Assembly (NCBI GenBank): GCA_037157565.1
Contig: JAZHRO010000003.1
Span: 66,652,501 to 66,716,500, forward strand
Direction of reading: 5' to 3'
DNA from: Thalassia testudinum
Lineage: Eukaryota > Streptophyta > Magnoliopsida > Alismatales > Hydrocharitaceae
DNA: 64,000 nucleotides
Made by a program: the position numbers and the translations under genes. The notes under the pieces were generated by a model. The model ran no database searches, was not told the DNA's origin, and was given only the letters and a program-made list of their open reading frames with translations. Positions 22,280 through 33,799 of the stretch are shown piece after piece; the stretch's first letter is position 1, and each line of letters starts with the position of its first letter.

Positions 22280-24423
22280 AAGATCAAGGAGGGCAGGACC
22301 AAAGTTAGTATCATCAATAATCTCTAAAATTAATGGCTCCCAGGATCTTTCATGTTAGGAGGCAGCTTGCTCTGTATGACAGAACTTACTATCTTAGGAA
22401 AATGTACCTGTCCGAGATTTTTGGTCTACCTTTTAGAAGTACAGATCTCCTTCAAAAATTTGCCGTAGGCAGGTATATATTTGATGGCATCTAGGAGAGG
22501 AATATTGATTTGAACTTGTCCAAATAGATCCATGAGTTCTTTTGTAGTGGGCTCAAATTTCTTTTTCCCATTAGTGGTGAGGTGGAGAGCTTGTGGAAAA
22601 GGGATAGGAGTCATGTCTTGAGATTTTTGTGTTTCTTTTTCTTCCTAATGGGGAAGTGGAGAGTCGATGTGCACAGGGATGGGGATGTCACTAGGTTTTT
22701 GCAAAATCCAAGGATCAGTGGTGGTTTTCCCACTCCTCAACGTAACTACATGTGCAGTCGGATTATTATTTGGAGGAGGTGGGCGGCCTGTGGTTGTGGA
22801 AACCTAGGAGGCTGCTGAGGAGGTGGATTGTAGGAGACTGATTCGGGTAGTGTGGATTTCTGTCTGTATATTGGTTCCTTTGGTGATTAGGGTTGGGCAT
22901 GGGTTTAGAGGGAAGATGTCCTATAGGTCTTTGAGTAGGAGTAACCCCGATCTGATTATTCAGATTTGTGATGGTGCGGGTTAGTTCCGTCATCTTTGTC
23001 TGCATGTCCTGTAGGGTTCTCATCATCTGGGCATTGATGTCCTGTTGGGATGGCCTAGGATGAAAGGTAGGATTAGATCCAAACCCATTAAATTAATTTA
23101 GTTGGGGATGAACCTGATTATTCCAGGAGTAGTTCAGGTAATTCTCCCAATTGGAAGAATTTTTAAATGGCTCCTGGATGGCAGAAATATTTTGAGTGGG
23201 GTTAAGATCTTGATAATTGTAATTCCCCAATGAATCATGGGCAACCTCAGAATATTGGTAATAATTAGCAGGAGTAGTGTTGAGATTATGCAAATTTTCT
23301 CTTCATGGAAAGTTAGGTTGGGTTAGATGTGGACTGTGTGGAGCTTGAGTTGATGTGGCAAGTCTTTCCTCAATCTTCTTTTGATTAATGTCCATCTAGT
23401 AGAGTTTTTGTGCAATCATTTGAAGATCATCTTGGGTTACAGGAATAGATTCAATCGTACTTCATGAACACCAAACTACGGGTTTGGAGTTCTGCAAAAT
23501 GTGTTCATGGAAGCTTGATTAAATGAGTTTTCACTCATTTCTTCAAATAGGTCATAGGCACTCTCAGCATCCTTATTCAAGAAATTGGCACCACATGAGG
23601 CACCGGTGAAACGTCAAATTTGATCTTCTAATCCATGATAGAAGATCTGCACAAGATGCCATAAAGGAATCTCATGGTGCGGGCAACTTCTTTGGAGATC
23701 TTGAAATCCTTCCAAAGAATCATGGAAAGTCTTACTAGATTTTTGTTGAAAGGTCGTAATAGATCTTCGTAGGGAATTAGTACAACCTATGGGAAAGAAT
23801 TTCTTGAGGAAGGTACTCTTGAGCTAAGGCCATGTAGTGATGGGTCGACCAATGGTCCTGAACCAGTAAGCGGCCTTATCTTTAAGAGATAATGGAAATA
23901 GCCGCATCAACCATAGGTCTTCCTACACATTTCGGGAATGGGTTGTTTGTGCAAGAAGAGTTAGCTCTTCAAGGTGCTTGAAAGGGTCTTCCCTAAGAAG
24001 GCCATGGAAGTCTTTAATCAGGTTCAGGACAGCTGGCTTGATCTCAAAGTCCCCCTCTGGTATGACCAACCCTGGTCGTTCCTCATAATAAGAAGGATCA
24101 TAAAAATCTTTTAGAGGAATGATAGGTTGTTGACAGGGTGGTGGGTTTGGCCTTTGATTGGCAAGGTTTTGGATGTTCCTAGTTAATGTTTGTTGATGGG
24201 CATTCAGTTGAGCAATCTGCTCAACCAACATTGTCAAGAGATCAGGCGGGGAGGCTTGATGTTGTGATTGAGGCAAATCAGCATCAGGGACCTCCAAGTG
24301 TGGGAAGTCAAAGGTGACGGGGTTTTGGGTGGAAGGGTAATAATTAGGGTTAGTAGTGGGGTTAGAGGTGGGATTAGAGGTGGAAGTGGAAGGGTTAGTG
24401 GGCCTATTTTGTTGATTTTCCAT
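22280..24423 (-). pseudogene. R1 gag and N-terminal part of protease
   Basis: Starts at ATG 24423 (MENQQNRP). A low-complexity Asn/Thr/Pro N-terminus is followed by a helix (QIAQLNAHQQTLTRNIQNL) and the Gag domain (about 24050-23525). That domain has IKPAVLNLIKDFHG, LFPLSLKDKAAYW, FLKKFFP, FQQKSS and SCPHHEIP, all standard blocks of the plant Ty3 retrotransposon Gag family. Then come a Gln/Asn/Pro-rich region, the linker helix FGQVQINIPLLDAIKYIPAY (22530-22470), SVIQSKLPPNMKDPGS, and the protease start LLDLGA with catalytic Asp at 22285-22283. In-frame stops occur after SRNV, in W-P-stop and in DQI-stop, with frameshifts further on. Gag builds the particle. This copy is non-functional. Confidence 0.85.
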
Positions 24424-26088
24424 TTTTTGAGAAGAAGAAGACATAAAAAATAATCTTCTTGCATATGGGGCGAAATCAAATGGTCCCCCCAAGTGTGGAT
24501 TTTGAGACCATCTCCTGTGCATATAATGGAAGAACGCGAGGAGAGGAGAAGAGATGGAGATGAGAGAAAGTGTGCAAACAATCAATCAAAGATCTAAACC
24601 TAGCTTAAGTGTGACTCCCTTCAAAATTAACCTAAGACTTGGTCTATCTAGGAAATAAGTAATTAATAGTGAATACCCATTCTGTTAACAAATCTAGCCA
24701 AGTTATTTAAGGGGAGGTTTGGGCCCAAGTGTTTCCTAGAAAAAATCCCAGGTGCTTGTACAAACCCGCACTTGGTCATTTGACATGGCCCCTCAGCCTG
24801 AACACTAGATATAGATGACAGAATTGATATTAACTAAAGAAAACATAATACCTAGATAGCAAGCCTAAGTTCATGAAACCTTAGGGGTCAAATTACTACA
24901 GATTTTAATTAGGTCTAGGATACTAAAGTGCACACGGAATGTGGAAGGCGTTGATTGGGTTATTACCCTATTATTTCAAAATTTTTTTGCATGTGTATGT
25001 AGGAATTGGAAGTTGATTCCAATGAAAAGCAAATTGTCACACAATTTAATGTATTTCTGCCTTTTAGAATTGGATTTAAGTTAGTGTATTTTAGGGTTTC
25101 CTTCTTAAGTTTTCAAATAAGTTTCGAGCTCCACAATCAAAGGAAAATAAGTTGTATTGGAGAAGATTAATTTCCTTTAAAGTGAGTCTAAAAATGAAAA
25201 AGAAACCCTAATCCAATTGATCCTGAGATGGAAATTTAACTACCAATGTATCTTTTCTAGGCGTTCTGCATTAAGTAGTGGTCCAAATAGATCAATCAAC
25301 ACCACTACTTTATGGCAAATTAAACAAGTATTCCAGAAAAGATATTTTTAAGATTTTAGAAATTTGTTTGATATTTTTAAAGAATTTTTCTTTGTGCTGC
25401 TGTAAAAGTCCATAATTGATACCGGTAGGTATTTTGGACTTTTCAGTACCACCACCAGCCTTAAAAAATTTTGGTGATTTTATGTGATGTGTAGAATTTC
25501 ACAAGAATTCTAAAAAGTTAAACTTCACAAAAATTGGATGAGTTTAAAAATTCCAAAATTTCACGGACAGTAGCAAAATAGGAAGATTAGATGGTGTGAC
25601 CTCTCTACAGTCCATGATTTTTTTAAAATTAAATGTAGGCCCAATTAGTCTGAAATTTTGAAATGTGTTCCCAACTTGATATGGAATCTCTAGGTGAAAT
25701 TTGAAGATTTTAGGAAGCCTGTGGTGTTAGGAATTGATTTTTGAAATCCAGACAAAAGTTTGAATCTGAAAATCAGAATACCAACACATGAAGTGGATTG
25801 GTGTTGAATGATGCAAACAAGCAAACAATGGGTTTTAATTTTCACCACTCCACTTAATTAAGTTATTTAGGAACCTGAAAGCCAAGTTTAGTGTATTTTG
25901 GTAGTCTTTTTGGCTAAGTGTGACAATAAGAAGAAACCAACCTAGAATTGTAGGAAGAAAAGGAACTTTGAGCTCTTTCTTCCAAATTCACACTTTCTTC
26001 CTGTAGTTCCTGCACACACAAGAAAGAAGAGAGGCAAGGGGATGAGATCTACTTCAAGCAAGAGAAAAATAATTTGCATAGTTCTGCC
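24424..26088 (-). other. R1 5' leader
   Basis: Noncoding, collinear with the R3 leader at 11801-13472. No conserved ORF seen. Confidence 0.6.
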
Positions 26089-26106
26089 TCCACGGCAACA
26101 GCACCA
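26089..26106 (-). other. R1 primer binding site
   Basis: Minus strand TGGTGCTGTTGCCGTGGA, five bases inside the 5' LTR. A decayed tRNA-Asp-type site, with the CGC-to-TGC changes expected of CpG loss. Confidence 0.78.
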
Positions 26107-26111
26107 AAAAG

Positions 26112-28398
26112 TGATGCGGAGTTTAGTGTGATTTGTTATTAGGGTTTTTAGAGTAGTTGTAACACACGAAATCGCATACGCTTTTGAAATTTCTAACAAA
26201 GATAGTGGAGTATCTAGGGTTGTCCAAGGAGGTGATGTTTTGCAAAAATCAATCTCTTTCTCGAAAATGCAACTGAACTTTCATTTTATTCTTTTTCAAA
26301 TATATAATTTTTAGGGTTTTTGATTTAACAAGGCAATACAAAGTTGGTAGCAGAAAAGACAAAACCTATTTTAGCAACTAGGTGGCAAAGTAACCTCTTC
26401 CCAAGCTTACCCTAGGCAAGTGAAGGTCTAGGATAATTGGGAAGAGGCTGTCAAAGTCCTAAAATGAAACCAAAGTAGAGAATGAAATGCACTAAATTAG
26501 GAAAGCAACTCTATAAGAAAATCAGACTTTTGTTCTACACTAGTAGAGGAAAGCTTATAACAATATTAAAAATATAAAACATGTGAAACAAAAGTCCTGG
26601 TTAATGAAGAAAGCAAAGAAGGTGAAGCCCTTGCTCCAAGACTGGTAGCTCCCGGGCTTGAAAAGAACTTCTATAACTCCTTCCCTTTGAAAGCTCCTTC
26701 AAGTTGAGGTCTCCTCCTTTTAGCAAGCCCTAGAGTGGGCATGCCTTGGCTCCTCCAAGGTGGAAGCTACCACCTTCAAAGATCTCCTTCAAGGATGGGC
26801 GTGCACCACCCTTTCTTCTCCTCGCTTGGCCGTCCTCCTAGTGGTGAAGATCCTCCTTCTTGGCGTGGCACAAAGGGAAGGAATGGGGAGAGGAAGGCAC
26901 CAAGGCAGCGAGTGATGTGCCCCTTAATCTTCCTTTCTATCCCTTCTTCTTGGCCGTGGGTTTAGCTGGAAGTAAGGTGGAAATTACAATAATGGGAGGA
27001 TGGGGAAAATAGTGGTAGGTGATGGGTCTTTATAGAGTGGGTTGGGGGTAGGGTTGGCTTGAATAGGTGGAAGGCTTGGATGGAGTTTGGTGGTGGTTAT
27101 GGGTGGTTAAGTTAATCCTAAAGCTAGGGTTAAGTGGCGCCACCTTAGGGGTGCTAAGGGGGTAGTTAGGGTTCGCCAAGGGGCACCTAAAAGTGCTGCC
27201 AACCATGGAAGGGTTCCATGGGTTGGCATCAACTTGAAGGCTTCAAGAAGGAGGGTGAGGTGTAGGGTGGATAGGGCTTGGAAGGGGTAGGTGTATGGTG
27301 TAGATGGGAGGTCATTTTGTCACCAAAGGGAGGGGGTTCTAGAAGGGTTAGTTGGTGCCAAAATAGGTCTCTCCTGGAAGGTGGTGAGGGGTGAAAAGGT
27401 GGCTAGGGTTCACGCCAACTTAGGTGTGGACTAGGTTAGCTAGGTGGACTTAGGGTTAGGGTTTATTAGTGGAGCTAGTTAGGTGGGGTTTTAAGGTGGT
27501 AAATGCCAAGGGAACTGGAACATAGCTAAGCAAGCTTAGCTAGTAATGGTGTACAGGAGCTGGAAATGGGAGCTAGGGTTTGAGGAGAGGAGTTAGACAG
27601 AAGAAGTCTGGAGCAAAAATGGATCTAGCAGTTGTTGAAGAGGGTGGCATGGAGCTACTCTAGTTGGCTTAGCTTGCTAGTTCTTTTCTTGTTGCTAAGC
27701 CAAGCTAATGTAAGCTGGCTTCTACCATAAGGAGCTAAGGTGAGAGTGGGGTTTGGTGCTCCTAAGGAGGATCAAGCTAGTTGAGGAGCTAAGTCACCTT
27801 AGCTCAACTGAGTTGAGCTAAGCTAAGTCCCCGAGAGCTGGACTTGAGCTTCCTGAGCTGAAATGAAGTCATCTTCAGCTAGATGGAGTTGAGTGGAGCT
27901 GGATCAAGCTGGTCCTGAGCTATGTTGAACTCCAGTCAACTCAACTGAGCTAGCTAGAGCTCCCTGTGAACTATTTGGAGCTGATATGAGCTAGATTCAA
28001 CTAAATTGAGCTAGATCTGAGTTGACCTGAGCTAGGGTGAGCTAAGACGAGCTCTCTTGAGCTGCCATTCAGCTGAGATGTGATGAGTTGAGCTAGGATG
28101 AGCTAACCCTTGTTCAAGTGAGCTATAATCCTAGCTATGGTGAGATGGATCCAGCTGAGTTCCAGCTGTATTGGGCTTCTCCTTTACTAGTTGCATTCTT
28201 GAGTGTTGGGTTCGAGGGATCTGGCAATCTGTATATCCCTAACACTCACAAAAACACATTAAAAAGATAATAAAAAGTGCAAAGCATGCCTACCCTAATT
28301 GATGCCTAAATGCAACCCAAAAATCCATTTGCAGAGCAAAATCCTAAGAGCTAGGTTTGTTTTAATGCATAAGATTGATGACAAACTGGCGTTTATCA
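26112..28398 (-). repeat. R1 5' LTR
   Basis: 2287 bp, TGATGCGG to TTTATCA, partner of 403-2664. The TATA box variant TATAAAGA lies at 27034-27027 on the minus strand. The AGCT-rich tract spans about 27465-28180. The E2F-consensus palindrome of the other LTR is degraded here (near 27316). Confidence 0.9.
27465..28180. repeat. AGCT-rich tract in R1 5' LTR
   Basis: Fourth copy of the tract, with GAGCT and AGCT tetramers spread over about 700 bp. Confidence 0.7.
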
Positions 28399-28403
28399 AT
28401 CTT
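28399..28403. repeat. R1 target site duplication, right copy
   Basis: ATCTT, identical to 398-402. Confidence 0.9.
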
Positions 28404-28649
28404 AAGGCCTTAAATCCCACACCAAATGGTCGGCCAATCCCCTTAGAATAAATCCACTAGGTTCCACCCACCCTCCTTTAATCTACACCCTCCATCCTAT
28501 CTCCTATAAAATCCTAGCATTCCCCCAATTCCATCCAAAACAGCAAAACCTATCCACCAAGATTTGATCCGAACCCTTAATCCCAACCTAGTTAGATCCT
28601 AACCCTCCATCTAAAACCTAGAATCCTCTATAAATAGAAACCTACCCCC
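28404..28649 (+). mobile_element. Middle fragment of LTR of element G
   Basis: C-rich, noncoding continuation of 1-402. A plant-type TATA box (CTCTATAAATAG, TATAAATA at 28629-28636) lies just before the copia solo LTR. The LTR of G resumes at 29642. Confidence 0.5.
28629..28636 (+). promoter_or_regulatory. Putative TATA box of element G LTR
   Basis: TATAAATA in CTCTATAAATAGAAACC, with the correct strand and position for the 5' LTR promoter of G. The downstream part was separated by the solo LTR insertion. Confidence 0.45.
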
Positions 28650-28869
28650 TGTAAGTACCTCTATTTTGATGAAACAAAATTATGTTTTATTGTGAACTAA
28701 TCTTTCTGGATCAAGCTTGCACAAATCAAGTCAATTATCCACCCTATTGATCAAAGTGAAGATTATCTTTAGTCAATGTAATTCTTTTATATTTCTTGAG
28801 TCTTTAATTACTATAAGGAACCTTATGATTAAAGACAAGCCTTTCTAAATCATAAAATAAACATCTAGA

Positions 28870-29085
28870 TAGTATTAATTGACCAAAATATTAGAATTGA
28901 TCGATTAAATCAATTGATCAATCAAAATAAGAATATTGATCGACCAAATTAGCCTAATGATCAAATCCAATTTTCCTACAACTTACCAACCAATTAAATA
29001 TTTGATCGATCACTAATTGATCGACCAATTAAGTTAATTAATCGATCAAAATGAAAATTAATCGACCAATTTTGTTCAAATGATT
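28870..29085. repeat. GATCGACCAAT motif cluster in copia solo LTR
   Basis: At least nine variants of TTGATCGACCAATT or ATCGATC in about 200 bp, on both strands, in the U3 upstream of the TATA box. Confidence 0.6.
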
Positions 29086-29118
29086 TTCTCAACATTCCAA
29101 GAATGCTACATTTTCACC

Positions 29119-29126
29119 TATAAATA
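29119..29126 (+). promoter_or_regulatory. TATA box of copia solo LTR
   Basis: TATAAATA in CACCTATAAATAGGGC, followed by a CA/CT-rich stretch typical of a plant transcription start. Confidence 0.6.
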
Positions 29127-29641
29127 GGGCTCCACACCCCTCATTTCAAAACACACTTCCAAAGAGAAATCCATATAGAAAAAGAGCTCTCATGCTTTCT
29201 CACAAAGTGCTTCTGTGCTTCTATTTTCACTCTCTCCAAAGCACGTCGATTCAAACCTCTGCAAAAATCTGATTTGACTTTCCATGAGGTTGCGTAGGAT
29301 TATATTGTTTTATTTCACTTGTTTTGATTACAGTTCCCAAGTTGTTGGGAGAAATCCAATGTTGTTGTTGTTGTTGTGCTTCTCTTCAGGCTAGTAAGAG
29401 AAGGGATCATTGTAAGAGGTTGTGCCACCCTCATTCAAGTCGTACATTATTGGATTGACTAGCATTGCCAAGTCAGGAAAATCCTAACTTGGGAGGCATA
29501 GGTAGTGGTTTTTACCCGTAGGGGTTTCCACTATAAATCTTTGTGTATATTATGGGATTGTTTTTGTGCCATATTTTTTATTTCAATTGATATCACACTT
29601 GACCATGTGTTTGTGGCTAAGTAAGATCCACAGGCACCCCC

Positions 29642-30247
29642 TTACCCCACTCCCTTCCCATTATTAAGTTCTTTAGCCTTAGAATCAATCAACCATCTAC
29701 TCACCATCTTCTATATAACCTCCCATAGAGTAGCCTCTCACCACCTTCTTCCTCTAAACTCCATGTCCAGACTCTAGTGCTATCTCTGGTGGCCATCCTC
29801 AGCCTCAGCCTCTGCTTCACCCTTATCTCCATCTTCAAGGTTTCTTCATAAATGGGAAAAAGCTCCATCTCACCTATTCTCTCTATTTTTCGAGTTCTTT
29901 TCTACTTCTAGTTCTAGTTAAATTCATAGTTCTTATTCTTGTAGTTATAGTTGCATTCCTGACAATATTTGTAGTTGTAATACAAGTTTTTTTTTCATCT
30001 ATATTATTTGCATGTCCCTCTTCTCACCCCTTTCTCTATTTGCCTGATTGATTGTGACTTCCTTCTTCTCATCCCATTCTTTACCTTGTTCATATTTGCT
30101 TTAGAGTTTGCATTTAGTTCAAAAAATCCTACCCATCCTCATGTTTGACCCAGGACTTACCAAGGCCTTGGTTATTTTATTTATGTTTTCGAGTAAAAAT
30201 GGCTACAACGATTACTCTATTTTCAGTTAGCGATTTCAATGAAATAA
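29642..30247 (+). mobile_element. Right fragment of LTR of element G
   Basis: Resumes after the solo LTR and runs to the primer binding site. The exact end is blurred because the expected terminal CA is mutated. Confidence 0.5.
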
Positions 30248-30251
30248 ATTC

Positions 30252-30269
30252 TAGCACAATTGCCAGGGA
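30252..30269 (+). other. Primer binding site of element G
   Basis: TAGCACAATTGCCAGGGA, a decayed tRNA-Asp-type site on the plus strand, followed by GGAAAC as in other copies. Confidence 0.65.
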
Positions 30270-32223
30270 GGAAACAGATTCTATTAATTTTGTTTTAGAA
30301 TTACATTCTAGTTTCTGACTTGCCTTTTCTCTTTTCTCTATTTGTGTGTAAGAATCTGCATGGAAGCATGGAATCAAGTCTCAAAGTTGGACGAAGTAAA
30401 GTGCAGTTAGAGGTTGATGTTAGTTTTCATCATCCTTAGATTTAGGAGGTTGTTAGAAGATAGGATTTATTTTTGAACCTTAGGATTAGCTAGTTATGTT
30501 ACTTTTCAAAGGTTTATTTTAAGTTACATATCCAATAAAACTTCAACAACTTTGTTTTGAAATTAGTTCTATAAGTTGTAAAAATCTTTTCCTTATTTTT
30601 TGAAACTTGAAAAAATCCTAAAACCTACCTAGACATAGGTACTAAAGTAGGGTCTCACGTATAGAAATCTCAAATTATTTTAAGTCCTGAATTATTTTTA
30701 AAAACTTGGGGAACACACTACCATCTATTCTAATTTTTTCTCCTGATCTACAGTAATATTAAAATCATTAGAAGTCTTCAACTAGTCAGATTGCCTTGAA
30801 ATTTGTTATGTTGGATTCCTGTAGTAATTGAGCATTTAGGAAAAATCGGCAAAAATGTTGCACGAATGTTTGATATATCTAAAAATCAAAAAATTGACGG
30901 GGGTCAAAATAGACTTGAAACTCCCAGTGAACTTTCAATTTTGGAGATATTATAAAGCGTGCTTTGAAACTTTTGAAAAAATATTTTGTAATCACTATTG
31001 AGTGGTGTTTGAGAAGCATATATTGAATTTGTTTGGCTGCACCACTCTATCTTTAAAAATTGATTCACAAGTAGAAGCCACCTGATTTTACCATGAAGTC
31101 TTAGGGTTGACTTAGGCACCAATATTATATTTAGACTTTAAAGGAAAGAGATCTTCACCTGGGCTTTCAAAATTTTGATTTCCTATCACAAGAGATTGAT
31201 TGAATAGATTAAGTCATTCGAACCCTAAAATCTACTAATATAGGTTTGGTCCTTAAAAGATAATCCAAATAACTTGTAATGTGAACTTTTGATTGTGCAC
31301 TTTACTTCCTGAATTGATTTTTTGGGGCAACACCTCCCTAATGCACATCACATTCCAAAAGCACTTGATTCCTAAGCCTAAAAATGTTAGTGGTACAATA
31401 AGACCATTGATTGCTCTGATTGGGTCGCACCACTCTTGGTCTTTTGGACTAAAATGCATCATATAGACTAATCTACTATTAAGATTTAACATTAAGGTAG
31501 AGCACATTTGCATCTTCATCCTTAAAAGAAATTTATAGAACAAATTGGGACTTGCAAAACCTCTTTTGTGCTTTACTAGAACCATTGTTTGAATATATTT
31601 AACATAGTGTGCTGTGAAATTCACCAATACAAGCACTTGAACCTTAAAAGCAACTACATCAATTAAGTTTGTATTGTGCACCACTTGATTATGAGGTCCA
31701 CTTGTGAAATCAATTTTAAGGGCAACACCGGCCCCCTAACCCCCATCTCATTCTAAAAGCATTTCAAGCCTAGGCCTAAAGTTGAGCAGACATACCATAG
31801 GTAGGACTAATATACTTTGTAACTTGAAGTTAGATTGGGCTAAGATTAAGGCCTCGTCTACTTGGTCCATTTGGCAACAAGAAAGGTTGATGTGGTAAAT
31901 GCGTCAACCTCTAGTGGTGTTACGTTGTGCGAGGTGTCTGACGGGGTCCCACCCTTCTAGCTAGTCAAGGAATTCAACGGTTGGTGTAACCCAATTGTAT
32001 TTCAAGGTGCCAGGAATACGTTTAATTAGGGTCTATCCTGTAAAGCTGGCTTCTTTACTTGTATTGTAAGGGTGGGTGTTCTCCCATCTATCTTCTCTCT
32101 CTTATCTACTTAAATTCTTCTTGGTGCATGAATGATAGAAGGTCACTTAATCCTGATTTGGTGCAACCATTTAAGCTAAACCCTAGGAGAATACTTGATT
32201 TTTTTGAACTTGGACCTATTACC
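30270..32223 (+). other. Element G 5' leader
   Basis: About 2 kb without a supported ORF, between primer binding site and gag ATG. Contains TTGTATTGTAAG near 32060, a motif also found upstream of the family D ORFs (near 44480 and 57370). Confidence 0.5.
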
Positions 32224-32304
32224 ATGGCTAGTAATCATTTGGAAGAAGTGATTGGGGAGGAGTCGAACATTGATCCAATTAACAACCTCCAGACACAAAT
32301 TGAC
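32224..32304 (+). pseudogene. Element G gag start, cut by LTR H1
   Basis: ATG at 32224 begins MASNHLEEVIGEES and continues to INNLQTQI, where the TGATAG start of H1 interrupts it. The charged N-terminus and the position about 2 kb after a primer binding site fit an Athila-type gag. The gag start at 62591 has a similar NLQNQLQHLNNL stretch. Confidence 0.5.
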
Positions 32305-33799
32305 TGATAGGTGATGGTAAAAACATTATGAGCCATAACTAGCATTAATTAGTCATAATCAAGTGAAAAATGCTCCTACATAATCGCCTAAGAGTTATAA
32401 TTCCATTCAAATCCATTCTGAGAGAAGAACATTAAACAGGGTTAATTCCATAATTTTACATCACATCATGAAACTAGAGTAATCATGGGATTTTCCAGGG
32501 TTAACCTAAGGTCAAATGAGCATTAAAGTTTAACAAGCGGATCCACACAGATAGAAATAAGGTTTCATGTGCTTTAAGAACCAATACAACACACAAAATC
32601 CTAATTTCTAACCTGCTTGAATTACAGAGGTTCTAGTTAGGATAAAATTCATTTAAGCATTTTAAAATTCATATGAAAATATTCCTTTTGGTTTGGTATT
32701 CCTGATTTTACCATTTGAACCTATTTTGACCTTAAATAGAGTCAGAGAGAAATTTTTGCCATAGTTTGTCTCTGTGCAAATTGCCCAGTCAAAATTGGTC
32801 AAAATTAAAATCTAACATCACCACTAGATTCCTTGGTCCAAATTAGGTTTGTACAAAAATTTGGGTCCAATCATTGTCCATCTTGACCTAGTTTACATTT
32901 TAGTGCACTTAAACTCTCTTCCTCTCAATTAAGCCCCTAACTTTTGAAATCTTTGCCAATAGGTCCCTAACTTACTTATGTTCCTTGCAAATTGGTCCTT
33001 TCCACCATTGGAGGTCAACTGACCTCCAAGCAGCTTTTGACCACAACAAATCAACATCAGATCATCATCAAATCCCACCAAATTTGGTGGGATTGATGTT
33101 CACATGATGCGGACTTGTTTGGACTTGATTAGAGACTCAGATCTTGCATGAATATCTTGTGCGTGTGTAAATGCACGAGATTTATGGGTGTTTCTCCTTC
33201 AATCTCAATCCTTGTAGAAAACTTTTCCATGTCTAGAGCTGGCTTAGAAGCTCTATATAAAGCTCTAGAACTTGATACCATGCTCCCTAGCTTGGTTTGG
33301 CCGCACTTCTTTGCAAAATCTCCCTCTCCCGCCACCTCTAGTGCAGCATGGGTGACATCTTCTCCTTTGACTTCCTCGCCCACTGGAACATACCATAGGT
33401 AACGGGATCATCTTCCTCGCCTTCCTCCACTCCTCGCCAGCCACAGCAGGAGTTCCCAAACCCCCTCATTGTTGCTGCTTCTTCCATCGAAGGTTTCACC
33501 TTCTCCAATGTTGGTCAATCAAAGCCGGTGACATCTCTTCCCTTTTCTCCATTAGTTACGGCCTTTTAGCTTCCTCCCTCTCTCTACTTTATTTCCCACC
33601 CTTTAGATCTCAGGTTTGACCGCCAATAGATCATCAACACCACCATCTTCTTCCACTCAAGCTGAACTCTAGTGAGGCCTTCTGCCCTCTGCAGAACTCC
33701 AAGCGACCTGCTATCACCTCCATAATGTTTGCCTCATCTCCACGACCAAAACCCCTCTTCCTATTTCATGTTCCACCCATCCAAAACTCCCACCAAACT
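32305..33799 (+). repeat. LTR H1, truncated
   Basis: Starts TGATAGGTGATGG. Its first 600 bp align by eye with 33800 onward (shared CTAACTAGC, CTCCTACAT, GGGTTAATTC, GGTCAAA-GAGCA blocks). It has a TATA box at 33254-33261 and stops where H2 begins, before any primer binding site. It is the 5' part of an older LTR hit by H2. Confidence 0.55.
33254..33261 (+). promoter_or_regulatory. TATA box of LTR H1
   Basis: TATATAAA in GAAGCTCTATATAAAGCTC. Confidence 0.5.

Larger units (their letters stand above)
403..28398 (-). mobile_element. R1: outer Athila-like LTR retrotransposon, gag-protease only, carrying nested R2 and R3
   Basis: Two LTRs of about 2.27 kb (403-2664 and 26112-28398), both starting TGATGCGG and ending TTTATCA, are flanked by a perfect 5-bp duplication, ATCTT. 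On the minus strand the order is 5' LTR, tRNA-Asp-type primer binding site (26106-26089), leader, gag (24423 downward), protease (split by R2), a proline-rich tail (4608-4049), noncoding 3' region, polypurine tract and 3' LTR. With R2 removed the interior is about 6.0 kb. I see no reverse transcriptase, RNase H or integrase, so the element probably relied on enzymes from a relative. Gag and protease resemble the Athila group of Ty3/gypsy elements. Confidence 0.9.
28650..29636 (+). mobile_element. Ty1/copia-type solo LTR
   Basis: 987 bp from TGTAAGTACC to GATCCACAGGCA, flanked by CCCCC on both sides (28645-28649 and 29637-29641). The start (TTTTGATGAAACAAAA) and the end region (AGTGGTTTTTACCCGTAGGG, then CACTATAAATCTTTGTG) match the style of plant copia LTRs. 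No internal domain or second LTR is present, so it is a solo LTR left by recombination. TATA box at 29119-29126, with a cluster of GATCGACC-like motifs upstream. Confidence 0.75.
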
